A stretch of DNA of 64,000 nt from Candidatus Soleaferrea massiliensis AP7 (GTDB lineage Bacteria > Bacillota > Clostridia > Oscillospirales > Ruminococcaceae). A model generated the notes under the pieces. The model had not been told where the DNA came from. It saw only the letters and a list, made by a program, of their open reading frames with translations, and searched no databases. A program made the translations under genes and the position numbers. Below, piece after piece: positions 45,719 through 53,717 of the stretch. Where the stretch lies: assembly GCF_000820765.1 (NCBI RefSeq), contig NZ_CCYH01000005.1:19504-83503 (forward strand), written 5' to 3'. Within the stretch, counting starts at the first letter, position 1. Every line of letters begins with the position of its first letter.

Positions 45719-47431
45719 TTATATGATTTCGTTTACAAAAAACGTATCTTCGTACTGGTCATGCAGGATAAAGCCTTGAAAATAAAACGGGCAGTAGATG
45801 ATCGTCTTGATTTTTGAAGAATCGTATGGCTGCGTATAGCTTCCGCCGCCGTAGGTTTCCACAATGTATTCCATGTTGTTTTCAGGCTCGTTTTCATATT
45901 CTTTGATAAAATCCAGCTGCATTTGTACGTTTCTGTCAATGGCGGCTTTCGAATTTTTATATCCCTCAAAGATGATGCAGTTGATGCCGCCGGACTGTAC
46001 CTCTTCAAAATACCCCGATATGATGTAGAGCTGTCTGAGCCGCGCTTGTCCGCTGTACGTTTTATCCTTGATCAATCTTCCGCCTGTCAGGTTGCTGACA
46101 AAGCTGTTGTTTGCGTGTACCGTGACGTCAAAATCAATTTCATTGTTGTTCTCTATAATCTGAGGATACCAGGCGAACTGATGATACAAATTACTGGCTT
46201 CGCTTGTGGAATAGAATACCTTGCTGTACATATAATTCTGATAATTTAAATTTCCGCTGTATTTTATGACAATCTCAAGGTCATCCTGTGGATAATAGGA
46301 TGGGTCCGTTTCAATATATAGGTTGTCTCCATCCCTAAACTGTATGATGAATCCATCATTTGATGAGTTGGGACCATAGTAATAAGCGGTTGCGTCGAAG
46401 GCCTCGTCGATTCTCAATTTTATATATTTGGTATCTTTCGATTTATGAACGGTTAATCTGCACTCGTTTTTCAGGTTGTTTCCTAAATACAGATCCATGG
46501 TCATATTCGTAATGTAATAGTCCTTTGTAATATCATGGTTTTCGTAGATATTGATCTTGTCTTTGTCAAAATTTGTTTTGTAATATTGTCTTTGCTCAGA
46601 GTTAAAATCGAGCATAACGGGATAAAAAGCATTGCACATAACAAGAGTAACCGATAAAATGACAACGCCAGACGGCAGAATCCACGCCAAAAAATTTTTG
46701 CGCTTTTCCTTCTGAGCCTGCAGCACTATGCAGATGATCAGGAGAACCCCCGTAAGAATCCAAAAAAGCGAATTGGCAAGAAAGCTCTGGTCCAATTTGC
46801 CGACAGCGGCAAACTGTGAATAATTCGGATTCTGGAATGACAGATTGAACAGGCTTCTGATAAAAGCGGTCTCCTTTTCAATATTAAATATAACGTCAAA
46901 AAGCGGTGAAAACAGAAAAGAGACTGCCGCGGTAGCAATGTATAAGAGTCTGTTTTTTATCACCGTTCCCAGAAGAAAGCCTATCGAAAATAATACGATG
47001 ATCTGCGTGAAACATTTTATAAAGGCATACAGAACATAAGACAAAAATAACCGCAAAGTGATTCCCGAAAAAATGGAGACAACACTCATCACGAGCAGGA
47101 TACATAAAACGCTTGCCATGGCCACAAGCATTCCTGAAATAATTCTAAGCAGTAAAACTTTTGATTTGCTGAAAATGGAGAATTCATACTCATCAATGGA
47201 AAGGGACACATAGCCCCCGTAAGTTGCGTATACGACCCCCATAAACATATTGTAAAATCCAAAATAATTCATAAGGCCCGCAATGGTAAAAATCGAGCCA
47301 TCCTTTGCCTGCACAATCAGGATGGTTATGAGAAGAATCGGGATGATCATAAGAAGCATCCACGGAGATTTTAGCTGTGACTTCAATAGGCGTTTAATAT
47401 AGGTGCTTTCTTTATTTTTATTATTCAACAT
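45719..47431 (-). CDS. ABC permease with large extracytoplasmic domain resembling M1-peptidase N-terminal fold
   Basis: A 570-residue membrane protein. Residues 1-250 hold six to seven hydrophobic helices, the sixth or seventh being FWILTGVLLIICIVLQAQKE, with a further helix (ILPSGVVILSVTLVMCNAFY) at about 250-275. The remaining 300 residues would lie outside the membrane. They have alternating beta strands (DYYITNMTMDLYLGNNLKNE, YYPQDDLEIVIKYSGNLNYQ, FAWYPQI) that resemble the N-terminal beta domain of M1 aminopeptidases, as seen in ABC permease/M1 fusion proteins. The HExxH zinc site of M1 enzymes is absent, so it is probably a binding module. First gene of the transporter set; AT-rich. Confidence 0.75.
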   Translation of the reverse strand: MLNNKNKESTYIKRLLKSQLKSPWMLLMIIPILLITILIVQAKDGSIFTIAGLMNYFGFYNMFMGVVYATYGGYVSLSIDEYEFSIFSKSKVLLLRIISGMLVAMASVLCILLVMSVVSIFSGITLRLFLSYVLYAFIKCFTQIIVLFSIGFLLGTVIKNRLLYIATAAVSFLFSPLFDVIFNIEKETAFIRSLFNLSFQNPNYSQFAAVGKLDQSFLANSLFWILTGVLLIICIVLQAQKEKRKNFLAWILPSGVVILSVTLVMCNAFYPVMLDFNSEQRQYYKTNFDKDKINIYENHDITKDYYITNMTMDLYLGNNLKNECRLTVHKSKDTKYIKLRIDEAFDATAYYYGPNSSNDGFIIQFRDGDNLYIETDPSYYPQDDLEIVIKYSGNLNYQNYMYSKVFYSTSEASNLYHQFAWYPQIIENNNEIDFDVTVHANNSFVSNLTGGRLIKDKTYSGQARLRQLYIISGYFEEVQSGGINCIIFEGYKNSKAAIDRNVQMQLDFIKEYENEPENNMEYIVETYGGGSYTQPYDSSKIKTIIYCPFYFQGFILHDQYEDTFFVNEII

Positions 47432-47476
47432 AAAATCAATTCCTTCATTCTCATTTGAAGCCTATTTTTATTCGAT

Positions 47477-47511
47477 AAAACAATGTGCACTGTGCGCATG
47501 CACATTGTTTT
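47477..47511 (-). terminator. Hairpin between exported-protein gene and transporter genes
   Basis: 13-bp stem AAAACAATGTGCA/TGCACATTGTTTT (47477-47489 and 47499-47511). Minus-strand transcription leaving the 140-residue gene meets it before the permease, so it probably reduces read-through (attenuator) and sets high exported protein to transporter ratios. Confidence 0.75.
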
Positions 47512-47521
47512 TTTATAAATT

Positions 47522-47944
47522 CTACCAAGTTACTTTTACTTTTCCGGCATATACTCCGCTATCATATTCTGCATAAGCAAAAGTCCTATTGTTATTTGGG
47601 TCATGATATGAACTGGTCGGTGTAGCAGTAACACTTCCAGAAATTCCATTTCTCTCCAAGACGACATGATCAAATGTTGTCTTTTGTTCAACGCACTGAA
47701 TGGTTCTTGTTTTTCCAGTTGCATTATTCGTTTTTGTACATGAAAAGACTACATGATCTTTTTTAGGAGCATTCCACGAAGAAGACGCGTTCCGATTGCT
47801 ATACCGGGTGTTTGTGTTGTCCAGCGTAAAGGACACCGTACCGCCGCTGCCTTGATACGCAAAAACAGGAATCGCAAACATCACTAAAAAACAAATAACA
47901 ATCGGAAATATTATAGATTTTCTAGCTTTTGAAATCTTTGACAT
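47522..47944 (-). CDS. Small exported protein, unknown family
   Basis: I do not recognise this 140-residue protein. A clear Sec signal peptide (basic SKARK, hydrophobic IIFPIVICFLVMFAIPVFA, cleavage after VFA near residue 29) leaves a mature chain of about 111 residues rich in Ser, Thr, Asn and Gly (YQGSGGTVSFTLDNTNTRYS...). It is predicted all-beta, with two Cys (FSCTKT and IQCVEQ) that could form a disulfide. It ends YAGKVKVTW. It could be a bacteriocin-like effector, an immunity protein or the ligand of the adjacent ABC system. It has a consensus promoter, AGGAGG at 8 bases and a following hairpin, implying strong expression. Confidence 0.8.
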   Translation of the reverse strand: MSKISKARKSIIFPIVICFLVMFAIPVFAYQGSGGTVSFTLDNTNTRYSNRNASSSWNAPKKDHVVFSCTKTNNATGKTRTIQCVEQKTTFDHVVLERNGISGSVTATPTSSYHDPNNNRTFAYAEYDSGVYAGKVKVTW

Positions 47945-47989
47945 ATCAAATCCTCCTTATTTTTGGTTTAGCCGCACACATATACAATA

Positions 47990-48018
47990 ATTATACTTTT
48001 TTCCAATATATTTGTCAA
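47990..48018 (-). promoter_or_regulatory. Consensus SigA promoter of exported-protein gene
   Basis: Minus strand TTGACA (48013-48018), 17-base spacer, TATAAT (47990-47995): both boxes perfect, about 45 bases before the start codon. Confidence 0.92.
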
Positions 48019-48134
48019 TCGTTTCTGTAAAATTTGTTGTAATAATGTAAAATCAGTGTGACTATTAAAGGATAGTTTTATATATGATGAATTTTTTGGG
48101 AGAGACGTATTTCCAGAAGTATAGCCGGAAGCAA

Positions 48135-48163
48135 TTGACTTTTTGAATCCCGGGATTTATACT
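48135..48163 (+). promoter_or_regulatory. Promoter upstream of hxlR-type gene
   Basis: TTGACT (48135-48140), 17-base spacer, TATACT (48158-48163), about 150 bases upstream of the ATG. Confidence 0.7.
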
Positions 48164-48317
48164 AGAATAGCAGTATCAATTTGAAAGTAAGCGCTTTTTA
48201 TATTCCAGCATCCAAGGAGAAACGATTGTAGGCGCAGGCTGGAGGATTTTGAAGGTTTGCTTTCTTTTGGCATGGATACGATATGAAGCTGTTATATATT
48301 TACATGGGGGAACAGAG

Positions 48318-48638
48318 ATGGAAAAAATATTGCCGGCCTGTCCGGTGGAGACGACGCTGATGCTGATCGGCGACAAGTGGAAGGTGCTGATCCTTCGGGA
48401 TTTGATGCATGGTACAAAGCGGTTTGGGGAGCTGAAGAAATCGATTGGCACGGTTTCGCAGAAGGTTCTCACCGCGCAGCTCCGTGATATGGAGGAAAAG
48501 GGTCTGCTGACGCGCAAGGCCTACGCCGAGGTCCCGCCCCGCGTAGAATATACGCTGACGCAAACCGGATACAGCCTGAAGCCGGTGCTCGACGCCATGG
48601 TGGTTTGGGGATCGGCCTATCAGAGCGAAAATCAGTGA
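48318..48638 (+). CDS. HxlR-family transcriptional regulator
   Basis: A 106-residue winged helix-turn-helix protein. CPVETTLMLIGDKWKVLILR near the start, RFGELKKSIGTVSQKVLTAQ and LRDMEEKGLLTRKAYAEVPP-VEYTLT are the family's defining segments. HxlR proteins respond to aldehydes, quinones or disulfide stress, and this one keeps the conserved Cys near residue 7. ATG 48318 follows a purine-rich GGGGGAACAGAG; the frame opens further upstream without support. It is single, followed by a terminator. Target unknown. Confidence 0.92.
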   Translation: MEKILPACPVETTLMLIGDKWKVLILRDLMHGTKRFGELKKSIGTVSQKVLTAQLRDMEEKGLLTRKAYAEVPPRVEYTLTQTGYSLKPVLDAMVVWGSAYQSENQ

Positions 48639-48641
48639 AAC

Positions 48642-48679
48642 AAAGCGGTCCGCATCGTCTCAAGGATGCGGACCGCTTT
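48642..48679 (+). terminator. Terminator of hxlR-type gene
   Basis: Perfect 15-bp stem AAAGCGGTCCGCATC/GATGCGGACCGCTTT, 8-base loop, followed by GTTATTTG. Confidence 0.93.
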
Positions 48680-48915
48680 GTTATTTGACTGATGTTTATC
48701 ATCATTGCCGCGGATATGAAGGTTGACAAGAAGAGCCGAAAGGGCTTCCGCCAGAGAGCTGGACGGCATGTCCAACGCCGCTGATACCGGCGGTTCGGCG
48801 TTGATTTTTAGCGTCTATGCTCGGTTCCTTCCACAATACATCAAGAATCGATTCTTATGGAGATCATACGAAATCAGAAAAAATAATGGAAATCTGGACC
48901 TCATGGAAAGTGTGC

Positions 48916-48944
48916 TTGACATTTTGGGGAGGTTGTGATATGAT
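48916..48944 (+). promoter_or_regulatory. SigA promoter of xre-membrane protein operon
   Basis: TTGACA (48916-48921), 17-base spacer, TATGAT (48939-48944), 44 bases before the start codon of the XRE gene. Confidence 0.88.
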
Positions 48945-48953
48945 ACAGGCAAT

Positions 48954-48969
48954 GGAAAGTAAACTTTCC
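48954..48969. promoter_or_regulatory. Operator-like palindrome GGAAAGTAAACTTTCC
   Basis: Near-perfect 16-bp palindrome at about +5 to +20 of the transcript; a second ATGGAAAGT half site lies at 48903-48911, just before the -35 box. This arrangement flanking the promoter suits autorepression by the XRE protein. Confidence 0.65.
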
Positions 48970-48987
48970 GTAAAAGGGGAAATGGCA

Positions 48988-49188
48988 GTGAAAAATCGTT
49001 TGGAGGAGATACGAAAGCGGCGGGGCATCAAGCAGGAGGATTTGGCGGCGGCGCTTGGCGTTTCAAGGCAGACGATCGGTTCGCTTGAAAACGGACGCTA
49101 CAATCCTTCGATTCTGCTGGCGTTTAAAATTGCCCGTCACTTTGGGATGAGCATTGAAGAGATCTTTATTTATGAGGAGGAACTGTGA
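48988..49188 (+). CDS. Short XRE-family regulator (66 residues)
   Basis: Single-domain Cro/C1 helix-turn-helix protein: NRLEEIRKRRGIKQEDLAAA, LGVSRQTIGSLENGRYNPSI, ending FGMSIEEIFIYEEEL. Such 66-residue proteins are common in Firmicutes, paired with a small membrane protein gene as here. The GTG at 48988 is 8 bases from AGGGG and matches the family start; an ATG two codons upstream is only 2 bases from it. The stop overlaps the next gene's ATG (TGATG), indicating coupling. Confidence 0.9.
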   Translation: MKNRLEEIRKRRGIKQEDLAAALGVSRQTIGSLENGRYNPSILLAFKIARHFGMSIEEIFIYEEEL

Positions 49189-49619
49189 TGAGGAAAGGTA
49201 CTGTGCATCTTCTGACCGCCGCGGCCGGTGTCGTTTTACTGGGAGTCGGGTTGTTATTGATCAAAACGCTTGTGAATCCGCAGGGAATCCTGCTGGCATT
49301 GCCGTATATCTGCGTTGGAATCGGATGCGGGGCTTTTGGCCAGGGAATGGGAAGCTTCCTTTCATACAGAGCGATGAAGAACCATCCCGCCGTGCAGAGG
49401 CGGCTTGAGATTGAGCAGCATGATGAACGCAATGTGGCCATCTCAAACCGTGCGAAAGCGAGAGCGTATGACAGAATGACCTTTGTATTTGGGGCCTTGA
49501 TGCTGTGCTTTGCATTGATGGGAATCGATATGGTCGCTGTACTGCTCCTGGTTTTTGCCTATCTGTTTGTACAGGGCTGCGGAATCTATTACCGATGCAA
49601 ATATGAAAAAGAGATGTGA
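49188..49619 (+). CDS. Small membrane protein partnered with XRE regulator
   Basis: 143 residues with four hydrophobic segments: TVHLLTAAAGVVLLGVGLLL, ILLALPYICVGIGCGAFGQG, a cytoplasmic hydrophilic stretch (RRLEIEQHDERNVAISNRAK), then MTFVFGALMLCFALMGI and MVAVLLLVFAYLFVQGCGIY. The EQHDERN motif is the conserved signature of this uncharacterised family, which is regularly encoded after short XRE regulators. GAGGAGG precedes the ATG. Role unknown; sensing or envelope maintenance is only a guess. Confidence 0.85.
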   Translation: MRKGTVHLLTAAAGVVLLGVGLLLIKTLVNPQGILLALPYICVGIGCGAFGQGMGSFLSYRAMKNHPAVQRRLEIEQHDERNVAISNRAKARAYDRMTFVFGALMLCFALMGIDMVAVLLLVFAYLFVQGCGIYYRCKYEKEM

Positions 49620-49632
49620 CAAAAAATACAAT

Positions 49633-49670
49633 AAGCGGGCTTTCGGTATGTGTTTGCCGAAAGCCCGCTT
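49633..49670 (+). terminator. Terminator of xre-membrane operon
   Basis: 14-bp stem AAGCGGGCTTTCGG/CCGAAAGCCCGCTT followed by TTATCTTT. Confidence 0.93.
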
Positions 49671-49708
49671 TTATCTTTGCCGGATAAGCGGATCCGGTCA
49701 AAAGAAAA

Positions 49709-49740
49709 GGGAATCTGCCCGGCTGCCCGGACGGATTCCC
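49709..49740 (-). terminator. Terminator of hybrid histidine kinase gene
   Basis: Stem GGGAATC..CCCGG/CCGG..GGATTCCC with a CTGC loop; on the minus strand followed by TTTTCTTTTG. It faces the plus-strand terminator at 49633, separating two convergent genes. Confidence 0.85.
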
Positions 49741-49795
49741 AACAGGTCTATTCATATGTAATGTCTGCTGCGTAATGTAATGTGTTGACGGGAAG

Positions 49796-52228
49796 TTAAA
49801 TAGAGTCTGTGTCCCCGCTGCCGTCTTCGGCTGGTTTGTCCCTGCGGTTCCGCAGTTTCCAGGACAGGCATTTTGACAGGGCATGCTTCAGCTGCCCGAT
49901 GGAAATCGGTTTCGCGAGATGGCCGTTCATCCCGGCCAGGCGCGTTTTTTTGATATCCTCCGCAAAGGCGTCCGCTGTCAGGGCGATGATGGGAAGCTCA
50001 TCGATGTTCGGCATCCCGGAAGCCCGGATGCTTTTGGCGGCGTCGTATCCGTTCATGACCGGCATCTGGACGTCCATCAGCACCATGTCGTAATAAAACG
50101 CGGGATGTGTGCAGATGGCGTCCACCGCCTGCTTTCCATCCCCGGCGATCTCCACCTCGACACCCAGCAATTCCAGCATCTCCGTGGCGATTTGGCGGTT
50201 GAGCTCGTTGTCCTCCACCAGCAGAATCCGAAGCCCCGAAAAGGAATCCGCGGTATGGCGCGCATCCGCCGGCGCCTTTTCCGCCGGACACGTGCACTTG
50301 GTCAGACAGAGCGTGATAAGGAACCGTGAGCCCTTCCCATATTCGCTTTCAATCTGAATGTGGCCGCCCATCATCGATACCAGATTCTTCACGATGGTCA
50401 TTCCCAGCCCGGTGCCGGTGATTCTTTGAATGCGGCTGTCATCGGCCCGGCTGAACGGTTCGAAGATGTGCTTGACATACGCGGGCTTCATACCAATGCC
50501 GTTGTCCTCCACCACAAACCGGTAGGTCCCCACATGCTGTTCGTCCTTTTTAAGCTCCTCCACGAGAAAGGAGATGTTTCCGCCCTCTTCGGTATACTTT
50601 GACGCGTTTTCCAAAAGGTTGACCAGCACCTGCTTTAAACGCTGCGCGTCCCCGCGGACCTGGTCATGGAGGCCGCCGTCCATATCGACCCGCAGCAGCT
50701 GCCGCTTGTTTTCGATGGGGAGCCGGACCATCTCCGCCGTTTCCTGAACCAGGCTGTGGAGGCTGAATTCCTTTTCCGTCAGCTTGATGACGCCGCTTTC
50801 AATCTTGCTGACATCCAGCACTTCATTGATCAGCTCCAGCAGATGCGCTCCGGAACTGGAGATTTTCTGGAGATAATCCCGCATCTTTTCCGGTTCCTCA
50901 ACGTGGAGCTGCGCCAGCTCGGTCATCCCGACAATGGCGTTCATCGGCGTGCGGATGTCATGGCTCATCTTGGAAAGGAACGCGCTTTTGGCCTGATTGG
51001 CCTTTTCGGCCTTCTGCAGAGCGTCTTCGAGCAGCTGCTTGGCCTTGCGTTCCTTTTCCAGTGTTTCCTGTTGAAGCCTGCGGTCCTCATCGATATTCCT
51101 CGAAAGAGTGATCTCGATCAGATCGTCGGTGTAGGCGCTTTTCACCCGGACCACCTGTGTATAGTTCCAATGATAGACGCCGTCTTCCCCGAGATGCGGC
51201 ACCTCCATGGTCACAATGCGCTCCCCGTTGGTAAAGGCGTCTGTCAGGGCGCTGTGCGAGAACTTCTGAAGGAACGTCTCCTGGTAATCCGGATGCACCG
51301 TGGAAAGCTCGGCCGCGATGAGGTCGGTGAACCGTCCCTCGCTGCCCGGCGGTTTGATCGGAAACCGGTCGTATTCCAGCATGTGATAGGTGTTCCGGGT
51401 CAGGTTGACGGCGATCAGCATCTGATATGCGCCCTTCACGGCAGTCGCCAGCTGGCTGATCTCAATGTTCCGCTGGCATTCCAGCAGATATTCTTCCTGG
51501 ATATCGCGGAAGACCAGGACACACCAGCATTCCCCGTTTCCAAGCGGTTCAATTTTGGCCGCAGTGAATTCCACCATGTGATAGGTGCCGTCGCTGTGCA
51601 GACGGCGCAGCCGTTTGGAAACCTGCGTTTTTCCGGATTCGAACAGCCGAAGCATTGCTTCGCGGGAAAAGGTGCCGTTGAAGTCCTCGATATCGTCAGG
51701 ATGTACCGTTTTCATGGCATAGTTCCGGTTCTCGGCGCCGAAATTCCCCTGCTCCGGAATGCCGGTCCACATCACATCCTTCTGGCAGTTGACGTAGTAA
51801 TCGGCGGTCAGATTGGCGATGATGCACTCGTCGAAGACGGTGACAAGGCTTTTGGCATACATCTGTTCGATCTTCCGCAGCCCCTGCTCCTCTTCAAAGT
51901 TCAGCCGGTGCGGTGTGGCCATCACAACGATGGCGGGGATGTGCCCGTCCCAGATGATGCGGTTGGCTGTGACATCGACGGTGGTTTTCAGCAGGGGGTC
52001 GAAACAGACAATGTGGTTGGAGGAACGATCCCCCATGCCGTCAAGCGGACAGTTTGCACAGACCTCGGGCCAGACCTCATGGCATTTTACCCCGATCCTG
52101 GCCTTCGACCGGCCGGTATCCCGGCAGCGCTGGTTGAAGTACAGCAGCCGATGGCTGTCCTCTTCTATGACATAAACACTGGTTTCAGTCAGTGCGTCCA
52201 ATAGATTTGCCAGATTGTCAGTACCCAT
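49796..52228 (-). CDS. Hybrid sensor histidine kinase/response regulator with PAS-like domains
   Basis: An 810-residue soluble kinase without membrane helices. An N-terminal PAS-like segment includes a Cys-bearing CHEVWPEVCANCPLDGMG, followed by two further PAS-like regions (about 135-255 and 265-390) and a coiled coil. Then HisKA with phospho-His in SHDIRTPMNAIVGM (about 430), HATPase (NLLENASKYT, VEDNGIGM, GTGLGM) and a receiver (LRILLVEDNELNRQIATEML, Asp in VLMDVQMPVMNG). No output domain or partner regulator adjoins. ATG 52228 is 8 bases from AGGAG. The CxxxxxxxCxxC-like N-terminus resembles PAS domains that bind a metal or cluster, but this is speculation. Confidence 0.92.
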   Translation of the reverse strand: MGTDNLANLLDALTETSVYVIEEDSHRLLYFNQRCRDTGRSKARIGVKCHEVWPEVCANCPLDGMGDRSSNHIVCFDPLLKTTVDVTANRIIWDGHIPAIVVMATPHRLNFEEEQGLRKIEQMYAKSLVTVFDECIIANLTADYYVNCQKDVMWTGIPEQGNFGAENRNYAMKTVHPDDIEDFNGTFSREAMLRLFESGKTQVSKRLRRLHSDGTYHMVEFTAAKIEPLGNGECWCVLVFRDIQEEYLLECQRNIEISQLATAVKGAYQMLIAVNLTRNTYHMLEYDRFPIKPPGSEGRFTDLIAAELSTVHPDYQETFLQKFSHSALTDAFTNGERIVTMEVPHLGEDGVYHWNYTQVVRVKSAYTDDLIEITLSRNIDEDRRLQQETLEKERKAKQLLEDALQKAEKANQAKSAFLSKMSHDIRTPMNAIVGMTELAQLHVEEPEKMRDYLQKISSSGAHLLELINEVLDVSKIESGVIKLTEKEFSLHSLVQETAEMVRLPIENKRQLLRVDMDGGLHDQVRGDAQRLKQVLVNLLENASKYTEEGGNISFLVEELKKDEQHVGTYRFVVEDNGIGMKPAYVKHIFEPFSRADDSRIQRITGTGLGMTIVKNLVSMMGGHIQIESEYGKGSRFLITLCLTKCTCPAEKAPADARHTADSFSGLRILLVEDNELNRQIATEMLELLGVEVEIAGDGKQAVDAICTHPAFYYDMVLMDVQMPVMNGYDAAKSIRASGMPNIDELPIIALTADAFAEDIKKTRLAGMNGHLAKPISIGQLKHALSKCLSWKLRNRRDKPAEDGSGDTDSI

Positions 52229-52440
52229 GGTTACCACTCCTCACATCGCTGCGCGTTCTGCGGCGATTCTCAGTTTTAAAGCGAAAAAACTTATCTTTAT
52301 TATACACGTCCCATCGAAAAATGGGAAGTGTTTTTATCGGAAACAGGAGATAAATTTTATGGAAATCATTCTATCGCGCGAATTGCGTTGACGAATTGAA
52401 TAAACAATGTTATAATGTGTGCATGAAAGGAGGCTGTTTC

Positions 52441-53190
52441 ATGGATTATGCCAGCGTGACATTGGAGGAATTGAAAAAAGGATACCGATACGATGAAAAA
52501 ACGGGCGCCTATCTCTGCAACTACTGTGAACAGGTTTTTCAATTGGGACAGATTTTTCAGATGCAGGGGCGATTTTATGAAGCCGGGCATGCGGCGGCCA
52601 GACACATCGATATGGCGCATGGCGGGAACCTGCCCCAGCTTTTAGCTGCGGATACCCGGTACAATACCATCACCCCGCATCAAAAGGAGCTGCTGTCGCT
52701 TTTCGACGCGGGGCTGTCCGACAAGGAGATGGCGAAGAAGCTGCAGGTTTCGGAAGCGACCATCCGCCGCCAGCGGTTTACCTTCCGGGAGAAGGCGAAA
52801 CAGGCAAAGTTTTATCTGGCGGTGTATGAACAGGTGTTTGGCGGCCAGGGCGCTCCTGAAGCGCAGATGGCGCCGGTGCACAACCATGCGGTTTATGTGG
52901 ATGACCGCTATCTGACCACACAGCAGGAAAAGCGGCGGATCATAGAAACATTTTTCAGCAGTTTGGACCCGCTTGTCCTGAAATCATTTTCTCCCAAGGA
53001 AAAAAAGAAGGTTGTGATCCTCGGAAAAATCGCTGAACAGTTTGAACATGGCAGGCAGTACAGCGAAAAAGAGGTCAATCAGATTTTAAAACCGATATTT
53101 GAAGATTTTGCGACCCTCAGACGCTATCTGATCATGTACGGATTTATGGAGCGCACCAGGGACGGAGCGGCATACTGGCTGGCGGACTGA
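52441..53190 (+). CDS. LuxR-type HTH regulator with DUF2087 domain
   Basis: 249 residues. The N-terminal third has a CxxC pair (YLCNYCEQVFQ). A central helix-turn-helix (LSLFDAGLSDKEMAKKLQVS then EATIRRQRFTF) resembles LuxR/GerE-type motifs. The C-terminal domain (about 165-249; KEKKKVVILGKIAEQFEHGR, YSEKEVNQILKPIFEDFATL) is DUF2087, which usually occurs in regulators. ATG 52441 is 9 bases from AAAGGAGG. It is transcribed divergently from the hybrid kinase, so a shared pathway is possible. Confidence 0.88.
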   Translation: MDYASVTLEELKKGYRYDEKTGAYLCNYCEQVFQLGQIFQMQGRFYEAGHAAARHIDMAHGGNLPQLLAADTRYNTITPHQKELLSLFDAGLSDKEMAKKLQVSEATIRRQRFTFREKAKQAKFYLAVYEQVFGGQGAPEAQMAPVHNHAVYVDDRYLTTQQEKRRIIETFFSSLDPLVLKSFSPKEKKKVVILGKIAEQFEHGRQYSEKEVNQILKPIFEDFATLRRYLIMYGFMERTRDGAAYWLAD

Positions 53191-53210
53191 GCGGGGAGGG
53201 ACAAGATGAA

Positions 53211-53435
53211 ACCGTCCACAGAAGGAAGCCCGGCGCGTTCCGCCATCTGGCTTTCCGGGCGTTTTCCCGGGAAGAGGTGGACGCGCTCCACAGAAAGATC
53301 AAAGAGATCGGTGCGCAGATCGTCTTCACGCCGCGGATCTTTCCGGAGCATGGCCCGGACTGTTATGCGATGTTCTTTAAAAAACCGGACGGAATCAAAT
53401 ATGAGATTGTCTGCAGCCAGCCCATCCCGGTTCGG
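53211..53435 (+). pseudogene. C-terminal remnant of a VOC/glyoxalase-fold protein
   Basis: In one frame the sequence reads HLAFRAFSREEVDALHRKIK, EIGAQIVFTPRIFPEHGPDC, YAMFFKKPDGIKYEIVC, which is the second half of a vicinal-oxygen-chelate (glyoxalase/bleomycin resistance) domain with its metal-binding Glu. No N-terminal half or credible start precedes it; the frame runs from just after the DUF2087 stop. The downstream extension to 53684 passes through a hairpin and is not family sequence. I read it as a truncated gene. Confidence 0.65.
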
Positions 53436-53497
53436 GAAGGACGACGGAAAGAAATCTTTGGAGGCCTGTCGTGCCGCGATATAAAAAGATCAGGTGC

Positions 53498-53531
53498 CGA
53501 TAACCGCCCGTATGATACGGGCGGTTATCGG
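53498..53531 (+). terminator. Hairpin terminator after DUF2087/VOC remnant
   Basis: Near-perfect 16-bp stem CCGATAACCGCCCGTAT/ATACGGGCGGTTATCGG followed by CTTTCTGTC. Confidence 0.8.
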
Positions 53532-53717
53532 CTTTCTGTCTTACTTTACAGTATCATTCACGAAGTTATGCTGTCTTCACGACCACGCGATATGCAGCCT
53601 TTCACCGTGCGGCGTACCGGTAATCATTCACGAAGTATATCGTCTTCAGACCACCGCAATACCATGCCCGCAAATCCGGCCTGAACAGCATTCGCTTTTC
53701 GGTGGGTACACCTTGCG

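Noticed and set aside
47522..47944. Lactococcin 972-type bacteriocin
   Set aside because: The signal peptide and beta-rich composition are similar in outline, but the mature sequence lacks that family's motifs, and the transporter does not have its usual large partner.
53553..53662. Two similar ATCATTCACGAAGT segments about 70 bases apart as a mobile repeat or att site
   Set aside because: Similarity is partial and short, with no integrase or element boundaries; noted only as a local duplication.
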